Shown here: positions 45,631 to 54,343 of the stretch, in pieces
How positions within the stretch are numbered: position 1 is the stretch's first letter
Layout of the letters: each line of letters begins with the position of its first letter
Assembly: GCF_030678915.1 (NCBI RefSeq)
Contig: NZ_JAUUTZ010000001.1
Location: 186,001-250,000, forward strand
Direction of reading: 5' to 3'
Length of the DNA stretch: 64,000 nt
Source of the DNA: Paracoccus wurundjeri
Lineage (GTDB): Bacteria; Pseudomonadota; Alphaproteobacteria; Rhodobacterales; Rhodobacteraceae
Made by a program: the position numbers and the translations under genes
Notes under the pieces: generated by a model
Databases searched by the model: none
What the model was told of the DNA's origin: nothing
What the model saw: only the letters and a program-made list of their open reading frames with translations

Positions 45631-46974
45631 TCAGTTCTGCAGGTAGACTTCCTTGCTATCGTCCAGCGCATCCTTCCACGGCGTATGATGGACCGGAGCC
45701 ATCGTGCCGGTGATCACCGAGCGATAGCAGTGATCGCGGAAGGTCATGATGTTCTCGGCCTTGTGCTTCTTCCATTCGAAGAAGGCCTGACATGCGCCAT
45801 CGACATCGAAGCTGGGATAATCCGTCTCGGCGATCAGTTCCTTGACGTAGTCGCCCTGATACTGGATCGCATATTTGGCGTCGTCCGAGGCTTCCTCGCG
45901 CGTGATACGCTCTTGCACATCGGCCATCATCACCTGCTTGTCCGTGGGCAGTTCGATCCGCCCAAGGATCGCATCGCGCACCCACCACGCCTGAGCGTCG
46001 AACATGTTGAAGGTGAACCACTGGTCCTGCATGCCCAGATAGAACATCTTCGGATTATGGACATAGGCGACCCCCTTATACAGATCGGCACTCGCCAGCC
46101 GGTTGGCGGTTTTCAGTCGCAGATCGTCGGGCAGGAACGGGAAATAATGCCGGTACCCGGTGCAAAGGATGATCGCGTCGACCTCTTTGCTGCTGCCGTC
46201 AGAGAAATGCGCGGTCCGGCCGTCGACACGCTCCAATGCGGGCAGTTCCTGCCAGTTATCCGGCCATTTGAAACCCATCGGCGCGCTGCGATAGCAGGTG
46301 GTTACTGTCTTTGCGCCATATTTCCAGCATTGCGAGCCGATATCCTCGGCTGAATAGGACGAGCCCAGCAGCAGCACGTCCTTGCCGGTGAATTCACGGG
46401 CATCGCGGAAATCATGGGCATGGACGATCCGGCCGTTGAACTGTGCGAATCCGGGATATTCCGGCACGTTGGGGCTGGAGAAATGCCCTGAGGCGCAGAT
46501 CACATGATCGAATTGTTCTTTGTATACGCTGTCTTTTTCCGCGTCATGGACAGTGACGGTGAACTGTTCCGTCTCGGGGTCGTAATCGATCCAGCGGATA
46601 ATGCTCCGGAACCGGATCCAGTCGCGCACGCCCGCTTTCTTCACCCGCCCCTCGATATAATCGAACAGTACCGCGCGCGGCGGATAAGAGGCGATCTGCT
46701 TGCCGAAATGTTCCTCGAAAGAATAATCGGCGAATTCCAACCCCTCTTTCGGACCGTTGCTCCAAAGATAGCGATACATCGATCCATGGACCGGATCGCC
46801 ATTCTCATCGACGCCGGTGCGCCAGGTGTAATTCCAAAGCCCGCCCCAATTGGATTGTTTCTCGAAACAGACGATCTCGGGAATCTCGGTGCCTTGCTTG
46901 GCGGCCGATTGAAATGCACGCAACTGTGCCAGCCCCGAAGGTCCAGCGCCAATGATGGCAATACGCTTGGTCAT
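45631..46974 (-). CDS. tmm: Trimethylamine monooxygenase
   Basis: Bacterial flavin-containing monooxygenase that oxidises trimethylamine to TMAO with NADPH and O2. The 447 residues contain the FAD motif [18 protein letters not shown] (residues 4-21), the FMO signature in [26 protein letters not shown], and the NADP site [22 protein letters not shown] with the Tyr seen in Tmm. [35 protein letters not shown] is also characteristic. AAGGAAC precedes the ATG at 46974. It is first in the methylated-amine locus, with palindromes in its leader. Confidence 0.93.
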   Translation of the reverse strand: MTKRIAIIGAGPSGLAQLRAFQSAAKQGTEIPEIVCFEKQSNWGGLWNYTWRTGVDENGDPVHGSMYRYLWSNGPKEGLEFADYSFEEHFGKQIASYPPRAVLFDYIEGRVKKAGVRDWIRFRSIIRWIDYDPETEQFTVTVHDAEKDSVYKEQFDHVICASGHFSSPNVPEYPGFAQFNGRIVHAHDFRDAREFTGKDVLLLGSSYSAEDIGSQCWKYGAKTVTTCYRSAPMGFKWPDNWQELPALERVDGRTAHFSDGSSKEVDAIILCTGYRHYFPFLPDDLRLKTANRLASADLYKGVAYVHNPKMFYLGMQDQWFTFNMFDAQAWWVRDAILGRIELPTDKQVMMADVQERITREEASDDAKYAIQYQGDYVKELIAETDYPSFDVDGACQAFFEWKKHKAENIMTFRDHCYRSVITGTMAPVHHTPWKDALDDSKEVYLQN

Positions 46975-46995
46975 GTTCCTTGCTTCTCCCAATTG

Positions 46996-47021
46996 TGGTA
47001 AGACCAGTATTGTGAACTGGT
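46996..47021. promoter_or_regulatory. Operator-like palindromes in the tmm leader
   Basis: TGGT-AAG-ACCA (46996-47006) matches the TGGT-N3-ACCA core bound by FadR-subfamily GntR regulators. Overlapping it, ACCAGT, 7 bases, ACTGGT (47003-47021) forms a second inverted repeat. Both lie 22-47 bases before the tmm start, in a repressor position. Confidence 0.5.
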
Positions 47022-47053
47022 TCATTCGGTTTGGACCTATAAGAACATCAGAG

Positions 47054-47066
47054 TGCCTTTAAGGCA
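47054..47066. promoter_or_regulatory. 13-bp palindrome upstream of tmm
   Basis: TGCCTT-T-AAGGCA is a perfect inverted repeat with a one-base centre, 80 bases before tmm and next to an A/T run. It could be a regulator site near the -35 region. It is an observation only. Confidence 0.35.
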
Positions 47067-47484
47067 ATATTTTTTCGTCACAAGAATGTTGCTTATTATT
47101 TTCGTGCGCTTTGAGCGTTAAAAGCAGGCTATAACAATCGCATGAGCAGGTCGGTTTTTATCTGGAAGTCACCGGTCAGCGGATCCTTGCCTCATCCCGG
47201 CGCCGCGAATCGGCACGCTGCGGAACCGGTCGGCGCAGAGGAGCGGTCAATACCGGCAACTGCTTACCCGGATGATCCGGACCGAATTCTGACGGGGGAA
47301 TCCTTGCCGCACTCTTATGCCGCGGCTAGGGTGAGATCCGTGTTACCAGTGAATAAGATTTTAAAATCATGCCGAAAGCCCGCCGCGAAAGCGATATCTG
47401 TTCCTGCCATAATTGTCATCTCTCACCATTACCCTCTCTGGGCGGCGGCAACCGCCTTGATTTCACCCAAGCCGCGACTTCGAT

Positions 47485-47856
47485 ATGATCCGCCTGTCCA
47501 GGGAAGACCTGGCGGTCTTCAGGGCGCATGCTGAGCAGAATCTGGATCGGGATAGCGCCGCACGTTTTCGGTTCAAGAACGCGGACGAGGTAGCCCATCT
47601 GAACGATCAGGAGCTTTTGGCCGCTATCCGCGCGGCGCGTGAAACGGTGGTCGGTTTCGGAATCTCCGATCTGAAATTGCGGTTTCGGTTCATCATGCTG
47701 GATGTCTTTCGCCTGCCCGGTTTCTGGCGCGATGAGGCGGTGCAATCGCTGATGCATGCAGAGACGGGAACTGCGGATACCCGCTTTGGCGATGTTTGCG
47801 CCTTGATCAAGATGGCGGCCGTCCGCAACGGCATGTCGGACCGGGTGTGGTGGTAA
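47485..47856 (+). CDS. Small helical protein of toxin module, possible effector adaptor
   Basis: A 123-residue protein with no signal peptide. It has a predicted all-helical fold (LSREDLAVFRAHAEQNLDRDSAARFRF, DQELLAAIRAARETVVGFGISDLKLRFRFIMLDVFRLPGF). It resembles, by eye, the short proteins starting with an aromatic helix that are encoded beside type VI effectors and PAAR proteins in other proteobacteria, such as the co-chaperone gene in the Pseudomonas TseT operon. Its stop overlaps the toxin ATG by one base. An adaptor or chaperone role is inference. Confidence 0.65.
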   Translation: MIRLSREDLAVFRAHAEQNLDRDSAARFRFKNADEVAHLNDQELLAAIRAARETVVGFGISDLKLRFRFIMLDVFRLPGFWRDEAVQSLMHAETGTADTRFGDVCALIKMAAVRNGMSDRVWW

Positions 47857-48665
47857 TGGGCAAGACGCGTATTCTGAAAGCCCCGATCGAACAGACTTTG
47901 CGGCGGATCGAACAATATTTCAGACGACGTCGCACCGTCCCGGATGACGATATCTGGAATGTGCCCACACCTCTGAAGGGAATCCCGCCCGGAGATTTCG
48001 TCGTCCCGCCCGCTCCGGTGCTGAATCCCGGGGCTGACGACCCTGCGGCTCCGGAACCCGATCCGGATCCGGAAAGACGCAAACCCGGCATTCCCGCATT
48101 CGATCCTGAAACGGATGCCGAGAGCGAGCATAACAAGACGCCGAATACCAGAGACGAGCCGGAATGCGCGAAATGCGAAAGATGCCCGCCGCGACAGCAA
48201 GGGCATCTCACGCCCCAGTCCGCGCCGCAGAAGCGCCCGGAACAGAAGCGTGGCTATGATTATCAGTACTGGGTCTGTCCGTGGCATTACTATGATCCGG
48301 CAAGGTCGCAGATCGGGGAATGGGATTGGCTCGGGGTGATTTTCGATGGGCTGCACCCAAGCGAATGCCACCTGTTCGAGGCCAAGCATGGATATGACGG
48401 GTTTCTGAAGCAGGATGATTGGAATGCGGAGGGCAGGCCTGGTTTGCAAGACTGGGCTAGCAACGCTTTTGATAAGATCATCGATCAAGCGGATCGGCAG
48501 CACGCAGTTGTTGTGTCACATTACCCGAATGTCAGGCTGACATGGGTGTTCAGCAGCATGATAACCAAGCTTTATGTATTTCAAAGATTTATAGACAATG
48601 GATGGGTTCCTCCAATCGAGGCCGAGGTGCGCCCATTTGAGCAGGAAAGATATGACGATGAGTGA
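47856..48665 (+). CDS. Tox-REase-5 nuclease toxin
   Basis: A 269-residue probable DNase of the restriction-endonuclease-fold toxin 5 family. The N-terminal half is proline- and charge-rich linker (residues 40-130) with a CAKCERC cysteine cluster near 104-110. The C-terminal domain carries the PD-(D/E)xK site: Asp164 in VIFDGLHPS, and Glu175 and Lys177 in HLFEAKHGYDGF. Related domains are delivered by type VI secretion (TseT of Pseudomonas). The 3' third is AT-richer than its surroundings. It is followed at once by an Imm52 gene, with a 14-bp overlap. Confidence 0.82.
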   Translation: MGKTRILKAPIEQTLRRIEQYFRRRRTVPDDDIWNVPTPLKGIPPGDFVVPPAPVLNPGADDPAAPEPDPDPERRKPGIPAFDPETDAESEHNKTPNTRDEPECAKCERCPPRQQGHLTPQSAPQKRPEQKRGYDYQYWVCPWHYYDPARSQIGEWDWLGVIFDGLHPSECHLFEAKHGYDGFLKQDDWNAEGRPGLQDWASNAFDKIIDQADRQHAVVVSHYPNVRLTWVFSSMITKLYVFQRFIDNGWVPPIEAEVRPFEQERYDDE

Positions 48666-49371
48666 TCTGGCGTTGTCCGTGAAGCTGCCCCCTCAAAACT
48701 ATGGTTTTGAAGAGGGTGCGGCGGATTTTCTGGAACTTCTCACGCAACTGCGTCAGGTACGCGGTTTCGATGTGGACTGGTATGCAATATGGGAAAAAGA
48801 TGGTCCCCGTTATGATGTTTGGAAAGACCGTGAAACTTATCTTCAGCAATTCCGCGAAAATAATGCTGAGAAAGCAGATCACTTCAGCATTTGGGCGCAT
48901 GAAAGCAGTGATCGTTTATATGATTTGACATATCGCTGGAACAATTGGAGCACGAACCACCTGTCCGGCGAAGTTTATCGCCCTCATCCCCAATACGGCA
49001 CCCAATTCCAGCTTTATGTCGGCCTGATCGACGCCATTCTCGGGTGGAAGCGTCCGCAGCATCTGGCCTTCGGGCCGGGCGTGTATCTCCGCGATCATCA
49101 CCCGCTGGACCGTTCCCGCGCGGGCATCCGCTGGATTGGCTGGATCCCCTTCACGCTCAATCCTTCGGACGTGCCCGAGGCCGAGATCGTCCAGCCCATG
49201 CATAACGGCACCCTGATCGTCACCCAATCGCAATACTGGCAGGCATGGGAGGCGAACCCGGATTATTCCCGCGAAGCGATCGAGAGGGCGCAGGAGGTCG
49301 AAATCCGGCTTAATCTGCTTGGCGTTCTGCCCACAAATATCGAGCTGGAGCGCGGGGACTGGGGGCGATAG
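48652..49371 (+). CDS. Imm52-family immunity protein
   Basis: A 239-residue cytoplasmic protein of the Imm52 type (FDVDWYAIWEKDGPRYDVWKDRETYLQQF, then GWIPFTLNPSDVPEAEIVQPMHNGTLIVTQ), the family paired with Tox-REase-5 nucleases. It should neutralise the toxin encoded directly upstream, and the 14-bp overlap ensures co-expression. AGGAAA precedes the ATG at 48652; the ATG at 48658 is also possible. The first third is AT-richer than the last part. Confidence 0.82.
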   Translation: MTMSDLALSVKLPPQNYGFEEGAADFLELLTQLRQVRGFDVDWYAIWEKDGPRYDVWKDRETYLQQFRENNAEKADHFSIWAHESSDRLYDLTYRWNNWSTNHLSGEVYRPHPQYGTQFQLYVGLIDAILGWKRPQHLAFGPGVYLRDHHPLDRSRAGIRWIGWIPFTLNPSDVPEAEIVQPMHNGTLIVTQSQYWQAWEANPDYSREAIERAQEVEIRLNLLGVLPTNIELERGDWGR

Positions 49372-49408
49372 ATCCTTAAACCCGCAATGCCGGAACATGG
49401 CCCGGCAT

Positions 49409-49519
49409 TCCGATGTACCCGTGGCCGGGATCGTTCAGCCGATGCATGACGGCAGTCTGACCGTGACGCAATCGCGGGACCGACAGGCACGGGAAGTCAA
49501 CCCGGAGTGTTCCGGCGAG
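49409..49519 (+). pseudogene. Decayed Imm52 3' fragment
   Basis: Translation in one frame gives SDVPVAGIVQPMHDGSLTVT, then QSRDRQAREVNPECSGE, which aligns without gaps with SDVPEAEIVQPMHNGTLIVT and QSQYWQAWEANPDYSRE near the end of the intact Imm52 protein. The rest of the gene is missing and there is no start. It is the remnant of a second immunity gene or of a partial duplication, 38 bases after the intact copy. Confidence 0.75.
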
Positions 49520-49572
49520 CCGAAACAGTTAAGACCTGTTTCGGATTATTCAGTCATTTCCAGTGAATTAAA

Positions 49573-49649
49573 TGGTAGCGGAGGAGGGATTTGAACCCCC
49601 GACACAAGGATTATGATTCCTCTGCTCTAACCAACTGAGCTACTCCGCC
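49573..49649 (-). tRNA. tRNA-Met(CAT), elongator type
   Basis: A 77-base gene with encoded CCA: acceptor GGCGGAG/CTCCGCT (closing G-U), D-arm GCTCAGTTGGTTAGAGC, anticodon arm GAGGA-ATCATAA-TCCTT with CAT, and T-arm GGGTTCAAATCCC. It lacks the initiator-specific C1-A72 mismatch and GGG/CCC anticodon stem. The alternative is tRNA-Ile with lysidine. The toxin module lies on its 3' side. Confidence 0.93.
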
Positions 49650-49661
49650 ACGGGTGGGGGC

Positions 49662-49690
49662 GATGTAAGGGGTCTGGTGGGGGGCGTCAA
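49662..49690 (-). promoter_or_regulatory. Candidate tRNA-Met promoter
   Basis: On the minus strand TTGACG (49685-49690) and TACATC (49662-49667) are 17 bases apart. The -10 box is 12 bases before the tRNA. The stretch CCGCTTGACGCCCCCC is shared exactly with the tRNA-Lys promoter. Confidence 0.65.
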
Positions 49691-49842
49691 GCGGTTTTCG
49701 TAACCGGACCGAACTTGCTGTCATGCTTCCCGAATGACGGTGGGGAAGGCGGGTTTCACGGGGCTTGCCCTCGCTTCGAGCTTGCGCCACCTTGCAGCTA
49801 TCAATCCCGCGTTGACGGGACATGTCCGACAGGGAGACTTAC

Positions 49843-51441
49843 ATGAAACATCTGTTGACCACACGTGCGATGCTACTGGCTTCCGCCCTGGCCATTGCAC
49901 CTGCCGCCCATGCTGAAACGCCGGCCGATGTGCTGGTCGTGGCGCATACGATAAACGATATCATCACGCTGGATCCCGCGCAGGCATTCGAGTTTGCGGG
50001 GAATGACGTCAATCGCAACAATTACGACCGGCTGGTGGATTTCGATCCGATGGATCTGGACGCCGGCTTCCAGCCCTCGCTCGCCGAAAGCTGGGAAATG
50101 TCCGAGGATGGAACCGCGATGACCTTTACCATGCGTGAAGGCGTCACCTTCCATTCGGGTAATCCGGTGCGTGCGGAAGATGCGGCATGGTCGCTGCAAC
50201 GTGCCGTCAAGCTGGACAAGACGCCCGCATTCATCCTGACGCAATTCGGCTTTACGCCCGAGAATGTCGAGGAAAAGATCACATTCGAGGGGAACACGCT
50301 AACCCTGAATCTGGATGAGCCCTATGCGCAATCCTTCGTTCTCAACTGCCTGACCGCCATGGTCGCCAGCGTGGTGGATAAGGAAACGGTTCTGGAACAT
50401 GTCGAGGGCGAGGATCTGGGCAATGCGTGGCTGGCGAATAATGAAGCCGGTTCGGGCGCATATGTGTTGCAGGCATGGAAGCCGAACGAGGCCGTGCAAC
50501 TGACCGCCTATGAGGATTACTGGCAGGGTCCTGCCACGATGAAGCGGGTGATCATCCGCGATGTGCAGGAATCCAGCGCGCAGCGCCTGCTTCTGGAGCA
50601 GGGCGATATCGACGTCGCCCGGAATCTGTCACCGACCGATGTCGAGGGTCTGCAAGGGGTTGAAGGCGTCAAGATCCAGGACGAGCCGCTGGGACGAATC
50701 CTGTATATGGGGCTGAATCAGAAGGATGAATTGCTGTCGAACCCCGCTGTAATCGAGGCGATGAAATATCTTGTCGATTACGATGGAATCACCAACAGTT
50801 TCCTCAAGGGTCAGTTCGTGCCGCATCAATCCTTCCTGCCGAAAGGATATCTGGGGGCGCTGGAAGAACTTCCCTGGACATATGATGTCGAGAAGGCCAG
50901 GCAGATCCTGGAAGATGCCGGGATCGAGGGCGGGACCGTCACGACCAAGGTTCGCGATCTGCGCGAATATATCGACGTGGCGCAATCCCTGCAGGCATCG
51001 ATGGCCGAGGTTGGGTTGACGCTGGAGATTCAGCAGATGACCGGCGCGCAGGTGCTGGATGCCTATCGCGCCCGCGATGTGCCGATTTTCCTGGGCGAAT
51101 GGGGGCCGGATTACTCTGACCCGAATACCAATGCGGCGACCTTTGCATGGAACCCCGATAACAGCGATGACGCGGCGGCAACCGGCTTGCTTGCCTGGCG
51201 GAACGCCTATGCCGTCCCCGAGGACATGGCCGAAATGACCGAGGCCGCAACGCGGGAGCAGGATAGCGACAAACGTGCCCAGATGTATCAGGACCTGCAG
51301 CGCAAATATCAGGCCGAGGCCCCGATCATCCCGCTCTTCCAGCGTATCGAGCCGACGGGCTTGCAGGAGAATGTCCAGAACTGGAATTCCGGCAAATCCG
51401 TGACCTCGGTCATGTATCATCAGGTCACAAAGGGCGAATAA
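49843..51441 (+). CDS. ABC transporter substrate-binding protein, dipeptide/nickel type
   Basis: Periplasmic solute-binding protein of the SBP_bac_5 family (DppA/OppA/NikA). The 532-residue precursor has a signal peptide (KHLLTTRAMLLASALAIAPAAHA). The family core follows: SLAESWEMSEDGTAMTFTMREGVTFHSGNPVRAEDAAWSLQRA, then GSGAYVLQAWKPNEAVQL, and IPIFLGEWGPDYSDPNTNAATF-like lobe residues. The start at 49843 has GGGAG upstream. It is first of a complete five-gene importer. The ligand cannot be told; short peptides are most likely. Confidence 0.93.
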   Translation: MKHLLTTRAMLLASALAIAPAAHAETPADVLVVAHTINDIITLDPAQAFEFAGNDVNRNNYDRLVDFDPMDLDAGFQPSLAESWEMSEDGTAMTFTMREGVTFHSGNPVRAEDAAWSLQRAVKLDKTPAFILTQFGFTPENVEEKITFEGNTLTLNLDEPYAQSFVLNCLTAMVASVVDKETVLEHVEGEDLGNAWLANNEAGSGAYVLQAWKPNEAVQLTAYEDYWQGPATMKRVIIRDVQESSAQRLLLEQGDIDVARNLSPTDVEGLQGVEGVKIQDEPLGRILYMGLNQKDELLSNPAVIEAMKYLVDYDGITNSFLKGQFVPHQSFLPKGYLGALEELPWTYDVEKARQILEDAGIEGGTVTTKVRDLREYIDVAQSLQASMAEVGLTLEIQQMTGAQVLDAYRARDVPIFLGEWGPDYSDPNTNAATFAWNPDNSDDAAATGLLAWRNAYAVPEDMAEMTEAATREQDSDKRAQMYQDLQRKYQAEAPIIPLFQRIEPTGLQENVQNWNSGKSVTSVMYHQVTKGE

Positions 51442-51444
51442 GCC

Positions 51445-52515
51445 TTGAGCGTGACCAATACAGAAACGGGCGGGAAGCGTATGGCTCGCCCGGGCTCTGC
51501 CCGCAATCGTCGCATCCGCCGGGTCGCGGGCACAGTTCTGTCGCTTGCCCTGACATTATTGGGCTTACTACTGGTAACCTTCATTATCGGGCGGGTCATG
51601 CCGATTGACCCGGTCCTGAAGGTCGTGGGCGATCGTGCCTCGCAGGCGCAATATGACGCGGTCTATCAGGCCATGGGACTGGATCAGCCGCTGGCGGTGC
51701 AGTTCCTGCGCTATATCGGCGAAGTGCTGACCGGCGATTTCGGGCGTTCCATTTCGACCGGCCAGCCGGTGCTCCAGGATATCAAGCGGGTTTTTCCAGC
51801 AACATTGGAGCTGGCGGCGCTGGGCACGTTGATCGGCGTCAGCATCGGCGTGCCGCTGGGCGTGATTGCGGCGGCGCGGCGCGGCGGCTGGATCGATCAG
51901 ATCGCGCGGGTCGTGGCGCTTGTCGGGTATTCCATGCCGATTTTCTGGCTGGGGCTGATGGGGCTTCTGGTATTCTACGGCATCCTCGGCTGGGTCGGCG
52001 GACCGGGCCGGCAGGGCATCATCTATGACGGGATGGTCCCCCATGTGACCGGGATGATCCTTGTCGATTCGCTGATCACGGGCGACTGGGGGGCCTTCAG
52101 GGATGCTTTCAGCCATATCATCCTGCCGGCAAGCCTGCTGGGATATTACAGTCTTGCCTATATCAGCCGCATGACCCGCAGTTTCATGCTGGAACAGCTT
52201 TCGGCGGAATATATCACCACGGCTCGCGTCAAGGGAATGTCCGAGCGCGCGGTGGTCTGGCGTCACGCCTTCCGCAATATCTCGATCCCTCTCGTAACGG
52301 TGATTGCGCTCAGCTTCGGATCGTTGCTCGAGGGGTCGGTGCTGACCGAAATCATCTTCAGCTGGCCGGGGCTGGGGCAATATATCACCAACACCCTGCT
52401 GGCTGGGGATATGAACGCGGTGCTGGGCGGCACGGTCGTCGTCGGTGTCTGCTTTATCGGGCTGAATCTTCTCAGCGATATTCTTTATCGTGTGCTGGAT
52501 CCGAGGTCGAAATGA
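51445..52515 (+). CDS. ABC transporter permease, DppB type
   Basis: Inner-membrane permease with six spans of the BPD_transp_1 family. The 356 residues include LLLVTFIIGRVMPIDPV, AVQFLRYIGEVLTGDFGRSISTGQPV and the EAA loop EYITTARVKGMSERAVVWRHAFRN that contacts the ATPase. The start is uncertain: TTG at 51445, GTG at 51451 or ATG at 51481. The last would remove a 12-residue polar tail. It overlaps the next permease gene by 4 bp. Confidence 0.92.
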   Translation: MSVTNTETGGKRMARPGSARNRRIRRVAGTVLSLALTLLGLLLVTFIIGRVMPIDPVLKVVGDRASQAQYDAVYQAMGLDQPLAVQFLRYIGEVLTGDFGRSISTGQPVLQDIKRVFPATLELAALGTLIGVSIGVPLGVIAAARRGGWIDQIARVVALVGYSMPIFWLGLMGLLVFYGILGWVGGPGRQGIIYDGMVPHVTGMILVDSLITGDWGAFRDAFSHIILPASLLGYYSLAYISRMTRSFMLEQLSAEYITTARVKGMSERAVVWRHAFRNISIPLVTVIALSFGSLLEGSVLTEIIFSWPGLGQYITNTLLAGDMNAVLGGTVVVGVCFIGLNLLSDILYRVLDPRSK

Positions 52516-53438
52516 GCGAAACCGAACTTTCCCGCCCGATATCCCGCCGCGAATGGCTTTTGTCAGATGCTCCGCAAAGCCGCCGGCAGGCGCAGCTTGG
52601 CGCGCTTTATCAGGGATGGCTGACATTCCGCGCGAACAAGCTGGCCATGTTCGGGCTGATCATCCTGATCCTGCTGTTCGGCATGGCGATATTCGCGCCC
52701 TGGCTTGCGCCGCAAAGCCCGTTTTCACAGAATCTTGCCGACCGGCTGCAACCGCCATCGGCAGCGCATTGGCTGGGCACCGATTCCTTTGGTCGCGATA
52801 TCCTGTCGCGCCTGATTCACGGTTCCCGGATTACATTGTTCATCGTTGGCACCGTGGCACTGATCGCGCCGGTGGTGGGTCTGCTGATCGGCACTATCGC
52901 GGGATTCGCTGGCGGATGGGTTGATCAGCTGCTGATGCGGATCACCGACATCTTTCTGGCCTTCCCCAAGCTGATCCTTGCACTCGCCTTCGTTGCCGCC
53001 CTTGGTCCAAGCATCGGCAACGCCGTTCTGGCGCTGGCCCTGACGGCATGGCCGCCTTATGCCCGCCTTGCGCGTGCCGAAACGCTGACCATCCGCAATG
53101 CCGATTACATCGCTGCCGCAAGATTGCAGGGCGCGGGGCCGATGCGGCTGTTGATCCGGCATATCTGGCCGCTTTGCGTCAGTTCGCTGATCGTGCGCGT
53201 GGCCCTTGATATGGCGGGCATTATCCTGTCGGCGGCAGGGCTGGGCTTTCTGGGCCTTGGTGCGCAGCCGCCCATGCCCGAATGGGGCGCGATGATCTCG
53301 GATGGCAGGATCTATATCCTCGACTATTGGTGGGTGGCCGCGATGCCCGGCCTTGCGATCTTCATCGTCAGCCTTGCATTCAATCTGCTGGGAGACGGGC
53401 TGCGCGATGTTCTGGATCCGAAAGGAGCCAAGGAATGA
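52512..53438 (+). CDS. ABC transporter permease, DppC type
   Basis: Second permease of the importer, 308 residues with six spans. It has the N-terminal OppC-type segment (FRANKLAMFGLIILILLFGMAIFAPWLAP), the conserved HWLGTDSFGRDILSRLIHGSRITLFI, and the EAA loop NADYIAAARLQGAGPMRLLIRHIWP. It overlaps both neighbours by 4 bp, so permeases and first ATPase are made together. Confidence 0.94.
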   Translation: MSETELSRPISRREWLLSDAPQSRRQAQLGALYQGWLTFRANKLAMFGLIILILLFGMAIFAPWLAPQSPFSQNLADRLQPPSAAHWLGTDSFGRDILSRLIHGSRITLFIVGTVALIAPVVGLLIGTIAGFAGGWVDQLLMRITDIFLAFPKLILALAFVAALGPSIGNAVLALALTAWPPYARLARAETLTIRNADYIAAARLQGAGPMRLLIRHIWPLCVSSLIVRVALDMAGIILSAAGLGFLGLGAQPPMPEWGAMISDGRIYILDYWWVAAMPGLAIFIVSLAFNLLGDGLRDVLDPKGAKE

Positions 53439-54298
53439 GCACGCCTCTGCTATCCGTCAAGAACCTGTGTGTCACCTTTGCCAGCCGTCGCGGCGATTTT
53501 CAGGCCGTCCGCGGCGTCAGCTTTGAGCTTGGCCGCGAAAGGCTGGGAGTGGTGGGCGAATCCGGTTCGGGGAAATCCATGACCGGCCGCGCCATTCTGG
53601 GCCTCGTCCGTCCGCCGGGCCGGGTCACCGCCGACCGGATGGAGCTCGAGGGGCAGTCGATCCTGAACCTGCCGGAACGCCGGATGCGCAAACTGCGCGG
53701 CAGCCGGATCAGCATGGTGATGCAGGATCCGAAATTCAGCCTGAACCCGGTCATGACGGTCGGCGATCAGATCATGGAGTCCTACCGGCTCCATGCTGGC
53801 GGAGGCCGTGCCGCCGCACGCCAGAAGGCGCTCGAGATGCTGAATGCGGTCCGGATTCGCGACCCCGAGCGGGTCATGGACACCTATCCGCACGAGGTTT
53901 CGGGCGGGATGGGGCAGCGGATCATGATTGCCATGATGCTGGCGCCCGACCCGCAGATCCTGATCGCGGACGAACCCACCTCGGCGCTTGACGTTTCGGT
54001 CCGGGGCGAGGTGTTGAATATCATGGATGGGTTGGTGCGGGACCGCGGGATGGGGCTGATTTTCATCAGCCACGATCTGAACCTGGTCGCAAAATTCTGT
54101 GATCGGGTGCTGATCATGTATGCAGGCCGCGTTGTCGAAAGCCTGCCCGCGCGCGATCTCCATAATGCCCGACATCCATATACGCAGGGCTTGTTGCGCA
54201 GCCTGCCGCGCCTTGACACGCCGGTCGAACGCCTTCCGGTCCTGCAACGCGAAGAAAGTTGGCGCAGCGGTGAACTCGATCCGTCGCCTGAGACGTAA
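53435..54298 (+). CDS. ABC transporter ATP-binding protein, DppD type
   Basis: A 287-residue ATPase. Walker A is GESGSGKSM, the signature is VSGGMGQRIMIAMMLA, a slight departure from LSGGQ, and Walker B is [12 protein letters not shown]. The tail PARDLHNARHPYTQGLLRSLPRL is the start of the oligopeptide/dipeptide C-terminal region. The start at 53435 has AAGG upstream and overlaps the permease stop by 4 bp. Confidence 0.94.
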   Translation: MSTPLLSVKNLCVTFASRRGDFQAVRGVSFELGRERLGVVGESGSGKSMTGRAILGLVRPPGRVTADRMELEGQSILNLPERRMRKLRGSRISMVMQDPKFSLNPVMTVGDQIMESYRLHAGGGRAAARQKALEMLNAVRIRDPERVMDTYPHEVSGGMGQRIMIAMMLAPDPQILIADEPTSALDVSVRGEVLNIMDGLVRDRGMGLIFISHDLNLVAKFCDRVLIMYAGRVVESLPARDLHNARHPYTQGLLRSLPRLDTPVERLPVLQREESWRSGELDPSPET

Positions 54299-54343
54299 GA
54301 TGCGTCTTCCTCGTAGACATATCCATAGACGACAGGGCCGCCC

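Larger units (their letters stand above)
46975..47484. other. 510-bp divergent intergenic region, tmm / toxin module
   Basis: No convincing gene: the open frame from 47142 has no ribosome site and no family features. The tmm-proximal half is AT-rich and holds two palindromic sites, listed separately. This half probably contains the tmm promoter. The other half marks the boundary between the amine locus and the toxin module. Confidence 0.5.

Noticed and set aside
47142..47534. 130-codon frame between tmm and the toxin module
   Set aside because: No ribosome site, no recognisable protein features, and it overlaps the better supported gene at 47485.
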